64,000 nucleotides of DNA, taken from the NCBI GenBank assembly GCA_963700775.1, contig CAVOYU010000012.1, positions 124,001 to 188,000 of the forward strand. The letters are read 5' to 3'. Origin of the DNA: Thermohalobaculum sp963700775. Its GTDB lineage: Bacteria > Pseudomonadota > Alphaproteobacteria > Rhodobacterales > Rhodobacteraceae. Positions 10,101 to 18,187 of the stretch are shown one piece after another (position 1 is the first letter of the stretch; every line of letters starts with the position of its first letter). A program made the position numbers and the translations under genes. The notes under the pieces were generated by a model, which saw nothing but the letters and a program-made list of their open reading frames with translations, made no database searches and was not told the DNA's origin.

Positions 10101-10485
10101 AGCCGACCCGGGCCAGCAGCTCCTCGGGCTCGACCGGCTTGACCACGTAGTCGTCCACGCCGAGATCGAAGCCGCGAACGATGTCGTCGATCTTGCGCTG
10201 GTTCGACAGCATGATCACCGGGATCTGCCCCAGAACCGGATCCGCCCGCAGGTTCCGCATGAACTCGAGACCGTCCATCTCGGGCATCATGACGTCGGTC
10301 ACGATGAGATCCGGTGTGGCGTATTTCAGGTAGGTAAGCCCTTCGATGCCGTTGCCCGCCAGCTCGACATGGTAGCCCGCATCCTCGAGCTGCGCACGCA
10401 TCAGCTCCGCCAGCTCCGGATCGTCGTCGATCAGGAGGATGCTCGCCGTCCGGGACTGTTGGGCGGTAAGGCTCGGCCGCGCCAT
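7183..10485 (-). CDS. REC-GGDEF-like-REC-GGDEF-like-GT2 membrane glycosyltransferase fusion
   Basis: The 1100-residue protein has this order. REC1 is about 15-130 (acceptor D64, K116). A GGDEF-like fold follows at about 148-296, with RSDEGS (214-219) where GGDEF should be. REC2 is about 352-470 (D402, K454). A second GGDEF-like fold is about 487-640 with RSEDGG (556-561). Two membrane helices lie at about 670-718. A processive family-2 glycosyltransferase spans about 735-960 with DADHQPD (827-833), TED (916-918) and QRLRW (954-958). At least two or three more helices follow to about 1075. The catalytic motifs match cellulose/poly-GlcNAc/hyaluronan-type synthases, so it should polymerise and translocate a polysaccharide at the inner membrane. 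The receivers have intact acceptors; the GGDEF-like folds lack the catalytic motif and should not make c-di-GMP. Start ATG 10485 lies 2 bases after the TPR gene's stop. Confidence 0.9.
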   Translation of the reverse strand: MARPSLTAQQSRTASILLIDDDPELAELMRAQLEDAGYHVELAGNGIEGLTYLKYATPDLIVTDVMMPEMDGLEFMRNLRADPVLGQIPVIMLSNQRKIDDIVRGFDLGVDDYVVKPVEPEELLARVGSKIGRPTVPAARHWQDRQAGVLAPQAFRAELRIEMQRAARVGYPLTAAIIGFVEVAPYPPGADGLLARRAAAVLADEDRPLDLVGRSDEGSLLLLMPETSERDAENRLGRIARDLLAAAAIAGNPSVPLAPAIGYARAAPSEEPEDFLNRLRAAQARAEARADSRPVRHRPGMPAAPGQTPAPPSRRSLLERIGIRTRGSPVREEPTLRPADSPAPAASPARRSSILLLEDEPELAERLIAELEAADYHVELARNGQEGLDHLATSIPDLIISDVMMPGMDGFEFMRRLRADSELARIPVIMLTTRRRVSDIVEGFSLGADDYVAKPVDPAELLARARAKIARPPVPADQIREDLQSGFLTAAAFRVELEAEMQRARRAGYPLTAAIIGFAERNHVREKIGPGADAPLARQVADVLADERRDLDLIGRSEDGGYLLLMPETTAEEAAHRLERVSETLVGRTFSACGESLHLTPAAGYATAAPAADADDLLERLRIALLHAEAHLDLRPARYEAGMVAAPRQPILPRNLRALLERLRFPGQIAATFGLGWLAPFLLYQSTAVLGHNIVQAAYIVIVVSLVMTCLCIWVEGFLALKRVDPPEDPDIEYPPASAIIAAYLPNEAATIISTLEAMLRVDYPGQLQIILAYNTPKDMPIEKTLQEMAARDPRLEVMRVVGSTSKAQNVNAAISYCRGEFTAIYDADHQPDPDSFSRAWKWIRAGADVVQGHCLIRNGDASWVARMVAIEFEQIYGIAHPGRTRLHSFGIFGGSNGFWRTELLRRTRMRGFMLTEDIDSALRVVEAGGCIVSDPLLVSRELSPTTFKGLTNQRLRWAQGWYQVTKIRMWSSLRSPNLTLRQKVGMFYLLAWRETFPWIAMQIVPIIAFWAYQAGSLAAIEWFVPILLVITLFVLATGPGQIFFTYRVADPEIKRRRSWFYFYVFISVLMYSEYKNLLARVANVKEWMKEKSWKVTPRG

Positions 10486-10487
10486 CG

Positions 10488-12785
10488 TTACCACCTGACG
10501 TTCAGGCCGAGGCCGACTGTCGTGCGCGAGAACCCGGAGTCGCTGCTCAGGGTGGAGGACGAATGGCCCGCCAGCGCCTCGACCGCGACGAGGTCGGTCA
10601 CCGGGTAGCTGACCTTGACGCCGGCCGACCAGATCATCTTGTTGCTCGCCGGGTCGGCGTCCTCGTAGCCCAGGCTTCCGCGCAGCTCGTAGGAGGCGCC
10701 GCCCTTGAGGTCGCCCGACGCCTGGGCGGTGGTCTCGAAGGAATACAGGTCGTCGGGGTTGAAGTAGCCGTTGTCCAGCATCTCGGAGAAGGCGAGGGCG
10801 GTGTAGCGGGCGCCGAACCAGATGTCCGGCCCGCGCATGAAGCGGACCTGACCCTCGCCCTGGAACCACCAGCGCTCGTTGCCGTCCGAGTAGTCCGACC
10901 AGGCGCCGCGGCCCGTGAGCTTGACGTAGCTGGCCGGCCAGAAGTCCACCGACCCGCTGAAGGAGTCGACCGAGATCCCCTTGTTCAGCGACGTGATGTT
11001 GTCGAGCGTGTACCGGTTCGCCCCGAGATCGACGCGCCAGCGGTCGCCGGGGAACAGCGTCAGGTAGGTGTCGTGCGTGAAGATGGTCGTGTCGCTGTCG
11101 CCGTGCTGGAAGTCGGCGTAGAACGACGAGTTAAGCTCGATGGCGTCGCTGAAACGATGGTGGACGAAGGCGCCGACCCGCTCGACATTGACGCTCGGGC
11201 CATGCTCGGGGTTGTAGCCCACATGCTCGAACTGCGGGCCGACGACGGTGCGCCCGTCATTCAGCGTGAAAGCCTGCTTCAGGCCGGCGCGCCAGATGTA
11301 GAGGTCGTCGGACTGGGTCGAACCGGAGGCCCGGATCGAGGTGAGCGGGCGGTTGTCGTCGATCAGCTCCTTGCGCAGCTCCAGCGCCCGGGCGCTGTCG
11401 GGCCGCACGCTCAGCAGCGTGTCGACGGTCTGCCTGGCGGAATCCGGCCGCCCCATCCAGAGCTGCGACTCGGCGATGATGACCGCCGCCTCCTCGTCCG
11501 CGGGGTCGGCGGCCAGCAGCGGCTGGGCGAGCTTCACCGCCTCGCGGTAGCGCCCCCTGTAGCTCTCCGAGCGGGCGAGCCGCCGCCGGGCGTCGAGGTC
11601 GTCCGGCCTGGCCGCGAGCACCGCCCGCAACTCGGAGGCGGCGGAGTCGTGCCGCTCCATCCAGGACAGAATCTCGGCGCGCCCCGTGCGGGCGCGCAGG
11701 TTGCCGGGGTCGTCGGCGATCAGCGCCTCGTACTCGGTCAGCGCCTCGTGCAGCGCGCCGCTCCACGACTGGGCGAGGGCGAGCGACAGCCGGACATCGG
11801 TGCGGGCCTCCGACGAGAGCGGGAAGTCATGCAGCATCTCGCTGTAGCGCTCGATCGCCTCCGGGGCGCGCTGGGCGTAGGTGAGCTGGTCGGCGAATTC
11901 CTTCAGCCATTCGGCACGCTTGCCCGGCGCCAGCGTCAGCGCCCGCTCGAACAGCGCCGCCGCCTCGGCATTGCGATCGATCGAGGCTTCGCGGCGCGCC
12001 AGCGAGACCAGCGACTCGGCCAGGCGCTCGCGGACCTCGATGTCCTGGGGCGCGATCTCCAGCAGGCGCTCGAAGACCATGCGTGCGGCGGCCGGCTGGT
12101 CCGACCAGAGCAACGCCAGCCCGAGCGCGGAATGCAGGCGCAGATCGTTGATCTCGCTGCCGAACTGGCCGGCAATGATCTCGCGGTAAAGGTCGACCGC
12201 GACTGCTGCCCGCCCGGAATAGGTGAGCTGGTCGGCATATTCACGCAGCAACTCCGCCCGGCGCTCGGGCGCGGTCTCGATGGCGCTCGAATACATCTCG
12301 GCGGACTCGCGGTTCCGGTCGTGCCTGGCGGCATCGCGGGCGGCGCCGACGAGCGCGTCGATGTAGTTCCTGGTCAGGTCGGCGTCGCCCGGCAGGTGGC
12401 GCAGCGCGTCCTCATAGGCCTTCACGGCCTTGGCGTATTCTCCGGCCCACAGATAGGCGAGGGCGAGGTTGCGGCGCGCCTGGTCCGCCTCGGCCTCGGA
12501 GAGGGGGGTTTTCGTGAGCGACTCCTGGAACAGCGGGATCGCCTCGGCCGCTCCGCCGGAATAGAGCACCTGATCCGCGTATTCGCGCAGGATCCTCGGC
12601 CGCAGGCCCGGATCCTGATCCAGCGCCTGCGCGAACAGTTGCGCCGACCGCGCATTCTGGTCGGTCTGGGCGGCATTGCGCGCCTCGGCGACGATCTCCG
12701 CCGCTTCGCGTGCATCCACCAGCTTCGCGACGCCGAGTCCGAGAACGACCAGCGAGGCGAATGCCACGGTCCAACTCGTTCGCAA
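10488..12785 (-). CDS. TPR outer-membrane polysaccharide export protein (PgaA/BcsC-like)
   Basis: The 765-residue protein begins with a hydrophobic export segment (about 7-24). About a dozen TPR-like helical repeats follow to roughly residue 430, with recurrent LLREYADQLTYSGRA-type units about 110 residues apart. A beta-rich C-terminal half (about 470-765) ends in the aromatic residue W, as expected for an outer-membrane barrel. This layout matches PgaA, BcsC and similar porins that pair periplasmic TPRs with an export barrel. The start is TTG (12785); an in-frame stop lies a short way upstream and no other start codon lies between. It is the first gene of the operon with the glycosyltransferase fusion and the hybrid kinase, so it probably exports their polymer. 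Confidence 0.85.
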   Translation of the reverse strand: MRTSWTVAFASLVVLGLGVAKLVDAREAAEIVAEARNAAQTDQNARSAQLFAQALDQDPGLRPRILREYADQVLYSGGAAEAIPLFQESLTKTPLSEAEADQARRNLALAYLWAGEYAKAVKAYEDALRHLPGDADLTRNYIDALVGAARDAARHDRNRESAEMYSSAIETAPERRAELLREYADQLTYSGRAAVAVDLYREIIAGQFGSEINDLRLHSALGLALLWSDQPAAARMVFERLLEIAPQDIEVRERLAESLVSLARREASIDRNAEAAALFERALTLAPGKRAEWLKEFADQLTYAQRAPEAIERYSEMLHDFPLSSEARTDVRLSLALAQSWSGALHEALTEYEALIADDPGNLRARTGRAEILSWMERHDSAASELRAVLAARPDDLDARRRLARSESYRGRYREAVKLAQPLLAADPADEEAAVIIAESQLWMGRPDSARQTVDTLLSVRPDSARALELRKELIDDNRPLTSIRASGSTQSDDLYIWRAGLKQAFTLNDGRTVVGPQFEHVGYNPEHGPSVNVERVGAFVHHRFSDAIELNSSFYADFQHGDSDTTIFTHDTYLTLFPGDRWRVDLGANRYTLDNITSLNKGISVDSFSGSVDFWPASYVKLTGRGAWSDYSDGNERWWFQGEGQVRFMRGPDIWFGARYTALAFSEMLDNGYFNPDDLYSFETTAQASGDLKGGASYELRGSLGYEDADPASNKMIWSAGVKVSYPVTDLVAVEALAGHSSSTLSSDSGFSRTTVGLGLNVRW

Positions 12786-13302
12786 TTTGACTGCCCTTAC
12801 CCCGCCTTCAACCGACTTGCCTCAGTGTGTTTGTTAAGTTTCTGACGCATCAGATTGCAAACACTTATTATTTTTGATTCTAATTCGAGAGAGCGCCCGC
12901 TTCCAACAACAACTTTCGATTGTCACATGGGATGGCGGCGAAAATCCGGTCGAAGTGAGGGATTCTTGCATCAGTTTGCCGTGCAGGAGCGGCGGTTTGC
13001 GCTGGCCAGCCACCTTCGTGACCCGGAAAACCAACGCGTCGCCGGGGTTGCTGCGCCTCTCCGCCGCTGCCAGACGGCCGATTCAAGCGCCGCGAGGCGG
13101 CCAGTCAAAGGCAGCGGCGTGTCGGCAGATCTGAAGTAATGAAGCGATACTCTACCTAGAGTTGTTTTTATTAGTCCTGATTTTACCCAAGGTTTTACTG
13201 TAGGATATTGCCATATTATTAACATGAATTTTTGGTTTCTGGAGGGAGCGGGGTAAGTGGGCGGTTGCGACTGAACGCGATTGCCATTTCCTGGGGGAGC
13301 TG
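12786..13302. other. Divergent intergenic region, EPS operon / hpt
   Basis: This 517-base stretch separates the polysaccharide operon (minus) from the Hpt gene (plus). About 13140-13240 is clearly richer in A/T than the surrounding genes. It should contain promoters and operators for both directions. I could not identify a convincing sigma-70 or sigma-54 element, and the short open frames here have no protein-like character. Confidence 0.6.
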
Positions 13303-13770
13303 ATGAACGCGTTCGCCGAAATTTCCATGCGCTTTGCGGATCCTGTCGCGTCGGTGCGATCCAAACCGAAACTCGCGCCCGCCCTCGCAGCCGATACGTC
13401 CGCGCCCAGGAACCAGGACGAAGTCGCCGCGCCGCGGTGCCTGGCCGACCGCATCGAGCGGGCACGCCATGCCTTTGTCGCCCGGGCACACGCAAAGATC
13501 GAGCGGGCGGCGGAGCTGACCTCCTCGCTCGATCCGAAACCGCTCTCGCCGGCGGACCCGGCCCTGGCCGAGTTGCAGACCCTTGCGCACAGCCTCTCCG
13601 GGACCGCCGGGTCGTTCGGTTATGGCCGGTTGTCGGAGATCGCCGGGCGGCTCGAGGAGGCGATCCTCTCCGGAGCGCCTCAGCATCACCGGATCCTGGG
13701 CCTGGTCATCGACATGGGCGCGGAGTTCGTCAGCCGCGTCGGCGGCCGGCAGCTCGACGCCGTGCGATAG
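13303..13770 (+). CDS. Hpt-domain phosphotransfer protein
   Basis: The 155-residue protein has an unconserved first 45 residues and then a helical bundle. The Hpt signature is LAHSLSGTAGSFGYGRLSEIAGRLE, with phospho-accepting H96 and the following small-residue turn. Hpt proteins shuttle phosphate between the receiver of a hybrid kinase and a response regulator. Its position opposite the operon encoding a hybrid kinase and a double-receiver glycosyltransferase suggests it links the two (inference). The ATG has GGGGAG five to six bases upstream. A terminator hairpin follows. Confidence 0.85.
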   Translation: MNAFAEISMRFADPVASVRSKPKLAPALAADTSAPRNQDEVAAPRCLADRIERARHAFVARAHAKIERAAELTSSLDPKPLSPADPALAELQTLAHSLSGTAGSFGYGRLSEIAGRLEEAILSGAPQHHRILGLVIDMGAEFVSRVGGRQLDAVR

Positions 13771-13954
13771 GTCGGCAGACCGCCGGACAACCGTCAGAAT
13801 CCGAGACGGCCGCCACGGATAGCGCATCCCGGGCGCCGATGCGCGTGGCGGGCTCGATCGCTCGTGGCAGACGATTGACCGCCACGACCCCGGCCGTCGC
13901 TGCCGGTCGCACTGGTTCCGACGGGAACTCCCGGAAAGGGCCGCAAAACAGATA

Positions 13955-13980
13955 CCGGGCCAGCCGTGAGGCTGGCCCGG
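13955..13980. terminator. Bidirectional Rho-independent terminator
   Basis: A perfect 10-bp stem CCGGGCCAGC/GCTGGCCCGG (13955-13964, 13971-13980) encloses a six-base loop. TGCCGTTTTC follows on the plus side and TATCTGTTTTG on the minus side. It sits between the convergent hpt gene and the LysM gene and probably serves both. Confidence 0.82.
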
Positions 13981-14037
13981 TGCCGTTTTCAGGTCTGTGC
14001 GGCGGGCGTCGGGTCCCGGCGGAGACGCGGCCGGCGC

Positions 14038-15867
14038 TCAGCCGTTCAACGCCTCATGCCGGTTCTCGAATTCGGTGATCACCTCGAACCACTTGCCGGA
14101 GAGCATGATGCTCTCGAGGCCGCGATTGACCAGCGCAAGATAGGCGAGGCCCCGCCGGTTCGACTTCGGCGCGATCGCGTGCAGGGTCTGGATGCCGGTC
14201 AGTGCCGGGATCGCCGCGACCGCGTTGTCGATCTGCAGCCGCGCGACTTCCTCGTCGGCATGGAAGCCGACGAGCGACACGACGTCGACCTTGCCGGCAA
14301 TGAGATCGGCGAAACAGTCGATCGCGGTGCCGGGCCGCTCGATCGTCCCCTCGAGGCGCGCCAGGGCGCCAAGGTCGAGGTCGTCCGCGAAGCCGCTGCT
14401 CGGACGGCAGATGCGCTTGCCGGCGAGCTCGGCAATCGAGGTTACCCCGGCGAGCGGACTGTCGAGGCGGGTGTAGAACACCAGCGGCACCTGGGCGAGC
14501 GGCCGCGAGAACTCGAACTCGGCGCACAGCGTCCGCGCTTGCCAGTCAAGACGGTCGCCTGCCGCGCAGTCGGGCATGTACCACGGGAAGGACACGTCGA
14601 ACGATCCCTGATCGACCAGCAGCCGCAGATAGCCGGCCCGGTCGCTCACCGATGCGAGCGTGAACGGTTGCTCGGGATTTGCGGCGGCCAGCGACTGGGC
14701 GACGATCGTCACCGCCACTCCGCCGCCGATCTGGGCCGGGAACGCGAAACCGTCCGGGGTCGTGCGGGCGACAAAGCGGACCGATGCCTGATCCAGCAGT
14801 GCCGTTGCCGACACGTCGTCCTGCGCCTGCTGCACGACCGGACCGACCGGCTCCGCCGTTTCCCCGGCTGCGGCGACACTCGCGGCGGCGAGGCCGGTCG
14901 TGAGATCCGCCATCGCCTCCGGAGAGGCGAGGCCGGGCCAGCCCGCGATGGCCGGCGGCGCCGGCATCCGGAGATCCGCGGTCAGCGTATCGAAGGCCGG
15001 AAGTGCGACATCCGGGGCCGCATCCGGGTTCTCGGAAGCCTGGAGACCGGCGATCGCCCCGGCGAAGGCCGGAGCCGGATCGCTGGCCGAGCCGATGTCG
15101 ACCGGTTCGGACATCAGGCCGGCCGCCACGGCCTCGCGGCGGGTGCGCGGGCCGGTGCCGTCGAGGCACGGGATCAGCAGGGTGCTGCCGAGCTCGACAC
15201 TGGCCTCGTTCGGAAGCAGGTCGCGGTTGGCCTGGAAGATTTCCTTGTATTTCCAGCCGTCGCCATAGGCCTTCTGGGCAATCAGGAAAAGCGTGTCGCC
15301 GACCGCGACCGTATGCTCCGCGAAGCAGGCTTCGGGTCGGACGGCTTCGGGTCGGACGGCTTCGGCTGCGCCGGCCGCGACGGTCTCGACCGGAGCCTGG
15401 GGCTCCGGGGCCGGGGCGGTCATGTCGGCGGCGGTCATGTCGGCGGCGGCCTGCTCGGGCAGGGCGGGGGCGGCCGCACTCTGCATCACCTCGCGACGGG
15501 TCTGCGGGGCGGAGCCATCGAGGCAGGGTACCAGCAGCTGGTCGCCGATCTCGACGCTCTTCTCGTCGGGCAGCAGATCGCGGTTCGCCTCGAAGATCTT
15601 CTTGTACTGCCAGCCATCGCCATAGGCGCGCTTGGCAACCTGGAACAGCGTGTCGCCGCGCGCGATGGTGTAGAGCGCGCCGCAGGAGGGCGGTGTGCCG
15701 GCCTCGGCCGGAGTCGCGGACGCCGCGGCTCCCACGGCGCAGGCGCTGGCAAGCAGCGCCGCCGCCAAACGCCGGCTGCCGCTGCCCCGGCTCCATGTCG
15801 TCCGGCGCTGCGGGAACCCTGCGCCGGTATCCCCGGCGATACGCTCACCCGTTTCGAACCTGGTCAT
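14038..15867 (-). CDS. Double-LysM protein fused to a periplasmic substrate-binding-like domain
   Basis: The ATG at 15867 gives 609 residues. After a basic N-terminus and a hydrophobic export segment (about 33-55) come LysM1 (about 64-116, YTIARGDTLFQVAKRAYGDG) and LysM2 (about 182-234, HTVAVGDTLFLIAQKAYGDG), each closed by a cysteine near its end. A low-complexity Ala/Pro linker follows. The C-terminal domain from about 335 resembles family-3 solute-binding proteins (FPWYMPDC, GKRICRPS, LHAIAPKS). LysM binds peptidoglycan, so the protein probably stays attached to the cell wall while its binding domain senses or holds a ligand. The linker holds two in-frame 15-base duplications (VRPEAVRPEA, ADMTAADMTA). 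A paralogue lies at 18188-19453. Confidence 0.83.
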   Translation of the reverse strand: MTRFETGERIAGDTGAGFPQRRTTWSRGSGSRRLAAALLASACAVGAAASATPAEAGTPPSCGALYTIARGDTLFQVAKRAYGDGWQYKKIFEANRDLLPDEKSVEIGDQLLVPCLDGSAPQTRREVMQSAAAPALPEQAAADMTAADMTAPAPEPQAPVETVAAGAAEAVRPEAVRPEACFAEHTVAVGDTLFLIAQKAYGDGWKYKEIFQANRDLLPNEASVELGSTLLIPCLDGTGPRTRREAVAAGLMSEPVDIGSASDPAPAFAGAIAGLQASENPDAAPDVALPAFDTLTADLRMPAPPAIAGWPGLASPEAMADLTTGLAAASVAAAGETAEPVGPVVQQAQDDVSATALLDQASVRFVARTTPDGFAFPAQIGGGVAVTIVAQSLAAANPEQPFTLASVSDRAGYLRLLVDQGSFDVSFPWYMPDCAAGDRLDWQARTLCAEFEFSRPLAQVPLVFYTRLDSPLAGVTSIAELAGKRICRPSSGFADDLDLGALARLEGTIERPGTAIDCFADLIAGKVDVVSLVGFHADEEVARLQIDNAVAAIPALTGIQTLHAIAPKSNRRGLAYLALVNRGLESIMLSGKWFEVITEFENRHEALNG

Positions 15868-16549
15868 CGCTACACCACCCCATTCAAGCTCATCTGCGGC
15901 CACATGCAAGACGCTGTACCCGGGCGGTACGCCGAGTGCGGCCCGTGATCGGGTCTGTGGCTCCCACGCCGGACCCGTCAGGCTTTACTCGCCACCCGAA
16001 AGTACAACACGTTGCGATCAGAAATCTTTCCGGATTTGTTAACGAATACGGATGTTTACACCCATGATGGAGAGCGGGCTCCGTCGCACAGCCTTCGGTT
16101 GTTCGTGCGAGGCCGGCTGCCCGGAGCGTGCGCGGCGGAACGCTCGCCAATGCGCTGGCACGAACGAGGATTTGGGTATCCCGCGATGTTTCCGGCCGCA
16201 TTCACTCACCCCCCGCAAGCAACCCACCGATCGGGCCGGTGGAGTTGGCTGCGGACCAGAGATCACTATCTTTCCGGCGCCAATCTGATGAATTGAGGCG
16301 AAAAGCGGGGGTAGGGCTGTTTCACGCGGATTTTCCATCTGAACGGAAATCGCGGCCCGCCGGTTTGCAACGGGAGCGTGTGCCCGAGGCGTTCGCACAT
16401 CTCTCGATGCGACCGGAGGGGCTCACGGCCCCGGCACGGAACTCGGCGAGGGACGGGGCGTGTGCCCGTCCGGTCCGGCGGCCGCCATGCGGGCGCCGGA
16501 CGGTCGATCCCGGCGCCGGAGCCACGTCGCTCCGGCGCCGGAGGCCGGA
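15868..16549. other. Non-coding gap upstream of the LysM gene
   Basis: About 680 bases hold no open frame with protein-like composition. The A/T-richer part near 16000-16060 is a likely promoter zone for the minus-strand LysM gene. The mscS hairpin lies at the right edge (listed separately). I see no RNA gene, repeat or other element. Confidence 0.55.
16510..16541 (-). terminator. Hairpin downstream of mscS
   Basis: A perfect 13-bp inverted repeat CCGGCGCCGGAGC/GCTCCGGCGCCGG (16510-16522, 16529-16541) with a six-base loop starts 9 bases after the mscS stop. No T-tract follows on the minus strand, so termination efficiency is uncertain. Confidence 0.6.
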
Positions 16550-17872
16550 TTACTTCCCGCCGCCGGCGGCCGCTGTGGCCGGGCCGTGCAGGTGCACGTC
16601 GCGCTGGGGATAGGGGATGGAAATGCCCTCGGCGTCGAAGCGCTCCTTCACCTGGCGCATCAGGTCCCAGTAGACGGCCCAGTAGTCGCCGCCCTTGACC
16701 CAGGGCCGGCAGATGAAGTTGACTGAGCTGTCGGCGAGCTCGTGCAGCCGGATCACCGGCTCCGGCTCGGGCAGCACCAGCGGATGGGCCTGGACGATCT
16801 CGCCCAGCACCCGGGTCGCCTTCCCGATGTCATCCTCGTAGCCGATGCCGAAGACCAGATCCACGCGCCGGGTCTCGCTGGTGGTCACGTTGGTGATCAC
16901 GTTGCCCCAGACCTTGCTGTTGGGGATGACGATCACCTGGTTGTCCGGGGTGGTGACCGTGGTCGAGACGATGCTCACTGTCTTCACCGTGCCGGCGACC
17001 CCGCCCACATCGACGAAATCGCCCTCGTCGAAGGGCCGGTTGATCATGATCATCAGCCCGCTTGCGAGGTTGCCGAGCGTATCCTGGAGCGCGAAGGCCA
17101 TGATGAACGAGGCGCCGCCCAGCACGGCGAACAGCGGCGTGACGTCGACCCCCAGCGCCGAGAGCACGATCATCAGCCCGATGGCGACCGTGAGCCAGTA
17201 GACCACCACGATCAGGAAGGCCTGAAGCAGTTTCGACAGATTGGGGATCCGCGCGATCTGGCGGCCGGCGAAGCGGCGCACGATGCGCGCCGCGGCGAAG
17301 AGCGCGAACAGGGCGGCGATCACGATGCCCGCGTCGGTCACAAGCTCGAGGCCGCCCTTGGGATCGGTCACCCAGCCCAGCGCCTGGTTCAGCAGCGTCC
17401 GGAAGTCGGCGGTGCGGACCTGGTCGAACGCGATCGCCGAGCGGTAGGCGCGGTACTCGGCGATCTTCGCCGGGTCGCCGCCCTTCTTCTCCCAGGCGTC
17501 GACCACCGCGGAATACTTCGAGAACAGTTCATTGCGCCCGGCGGTCAGGGCGGCGACCCTGGCACGCAGGTCGCGGGCCGCTCCGTCCTCGGCCCGGCCG
17601 AGGGCGACCTGCGCATCGGCGACCTCCTCGGACTTGCGCTTCACGATCTCCAGCCATGTCGCCGCGGCCGCTCCGAGCTCGGGCGCGGTCAGAGGGACAA
17701 GTCGGATCGACAGTTCGGAGGGCGCGATCTCCGGTGCGATGACCGCCGCCGGCACGCTCGGCTCCGCATCCGCCGCTTCCTGGGAAACGGCGATGCCGGG
17801 CCAGAGTGACAGTGAGGCCGAGAGGACGAATGCGACGAGGAAAGCACCTGCAATGTGCCGAACCGAAATCAT
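16550..17872 (-). CDS. MscS-family mechanosensitive channel
   Basis: The 440-residue protein has a signal peptide (about 1-30) and a helical periplasmic region (about 60-150) with acidic/basic repeats. Inner-membrane helices follow, and then the MscS core: pore helix GGASFIMAFALQDTLGNLASG, beta domain IMINRPFDEGDFVDV, and the TPDNQVIVIPNSKVW block. MscS channels release solutes during hypo-osmotic shock. The periplasmic extension makes it a larger MscS-like type. It is flanked on both sides by LysM + binding-protein genes, which suggests a cell-envelope locus. Confidence 0.92.
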   Translation of the reverse strand: MISVRHIAGAFLVAFVLSASLSLWPGIAVSQEAADAEPSVPAAVIAPEIAPSELSIRLVPLTAPELGAAAATWLEIVKRKSEEVADAQVALGRAEDGAARDLRARVAALTAGRNELFSKYSAVVDAWEKKGGDPAKIAEYRAYRSAIAFDQVRTADFRTLLNQALGWVTDPKGGLELVTDAGIVIAALFALFAAARIVRRFAGRQIARIPNLSKLLQAFLIVVVYWLTVAIGLMIVLSALGVDVTPLFAVLGGASFIMAFALQDTLGNLASGLMIMINRPFDEGDFVDVGGVAGTVKTVSIVSTTVTTPDNQVIVIPNSKVWGNVITNVTTSETRRVDLVFGIGYEDDIGKATRVLGEIVQAHPLVLPEPEPVIRLHELADSSVNFICRPWVKGGDYWAVYWDLMRQVKERFDAEGISIPYPQRDVHLHGPATAAAGGGK

Positions 17873-18187
17873 GTGAGCGTTCCCATGGTTGTGCGAAGAG
17901 TTTGACGTGCGGGCCTGTATCAGATCGGCCGGAGATAATCACGCCCCCGGTTATCCTCGTCTCTCGGCGAGCGCCTGTGCGCCCCACGATTGCCGGCGGA
18001 GCCGACCGGGCACAGGGCGGCGTTCACCGCGGGTTCCCGAATCCCTGCCGTTGCGAACATTTTTCGCGTGTTTTTCCGAAACGAATACTCTCCCTGAGGG
18101 TTATCATGGTCGAGGGTGAGATCGATTGGGCCGGGTGCGTTCGCAGATTCCCCGGTCCTGAGTTGCGTATCGTGTGGTGGGGTAAGC
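17873..18187. other. Divergent intergenic region, mscS / LysM gene
   Basis: These 315 bases separate mscS (minus) from the second LysM gene (plus) and must carry both promoters. The A/T-richer part is near 18055-18110. No clear promoter pair, operator or RNA was identified. Confidence 0.5.

Noticed and set aside
10563..12845. 760-codon plus-strand frame opposite the TPR protein
   Set aside because: No domain, composition typical of antisense of Ala/Glu/Leu-rich helices; the minus strand carries repeats and an export signal.
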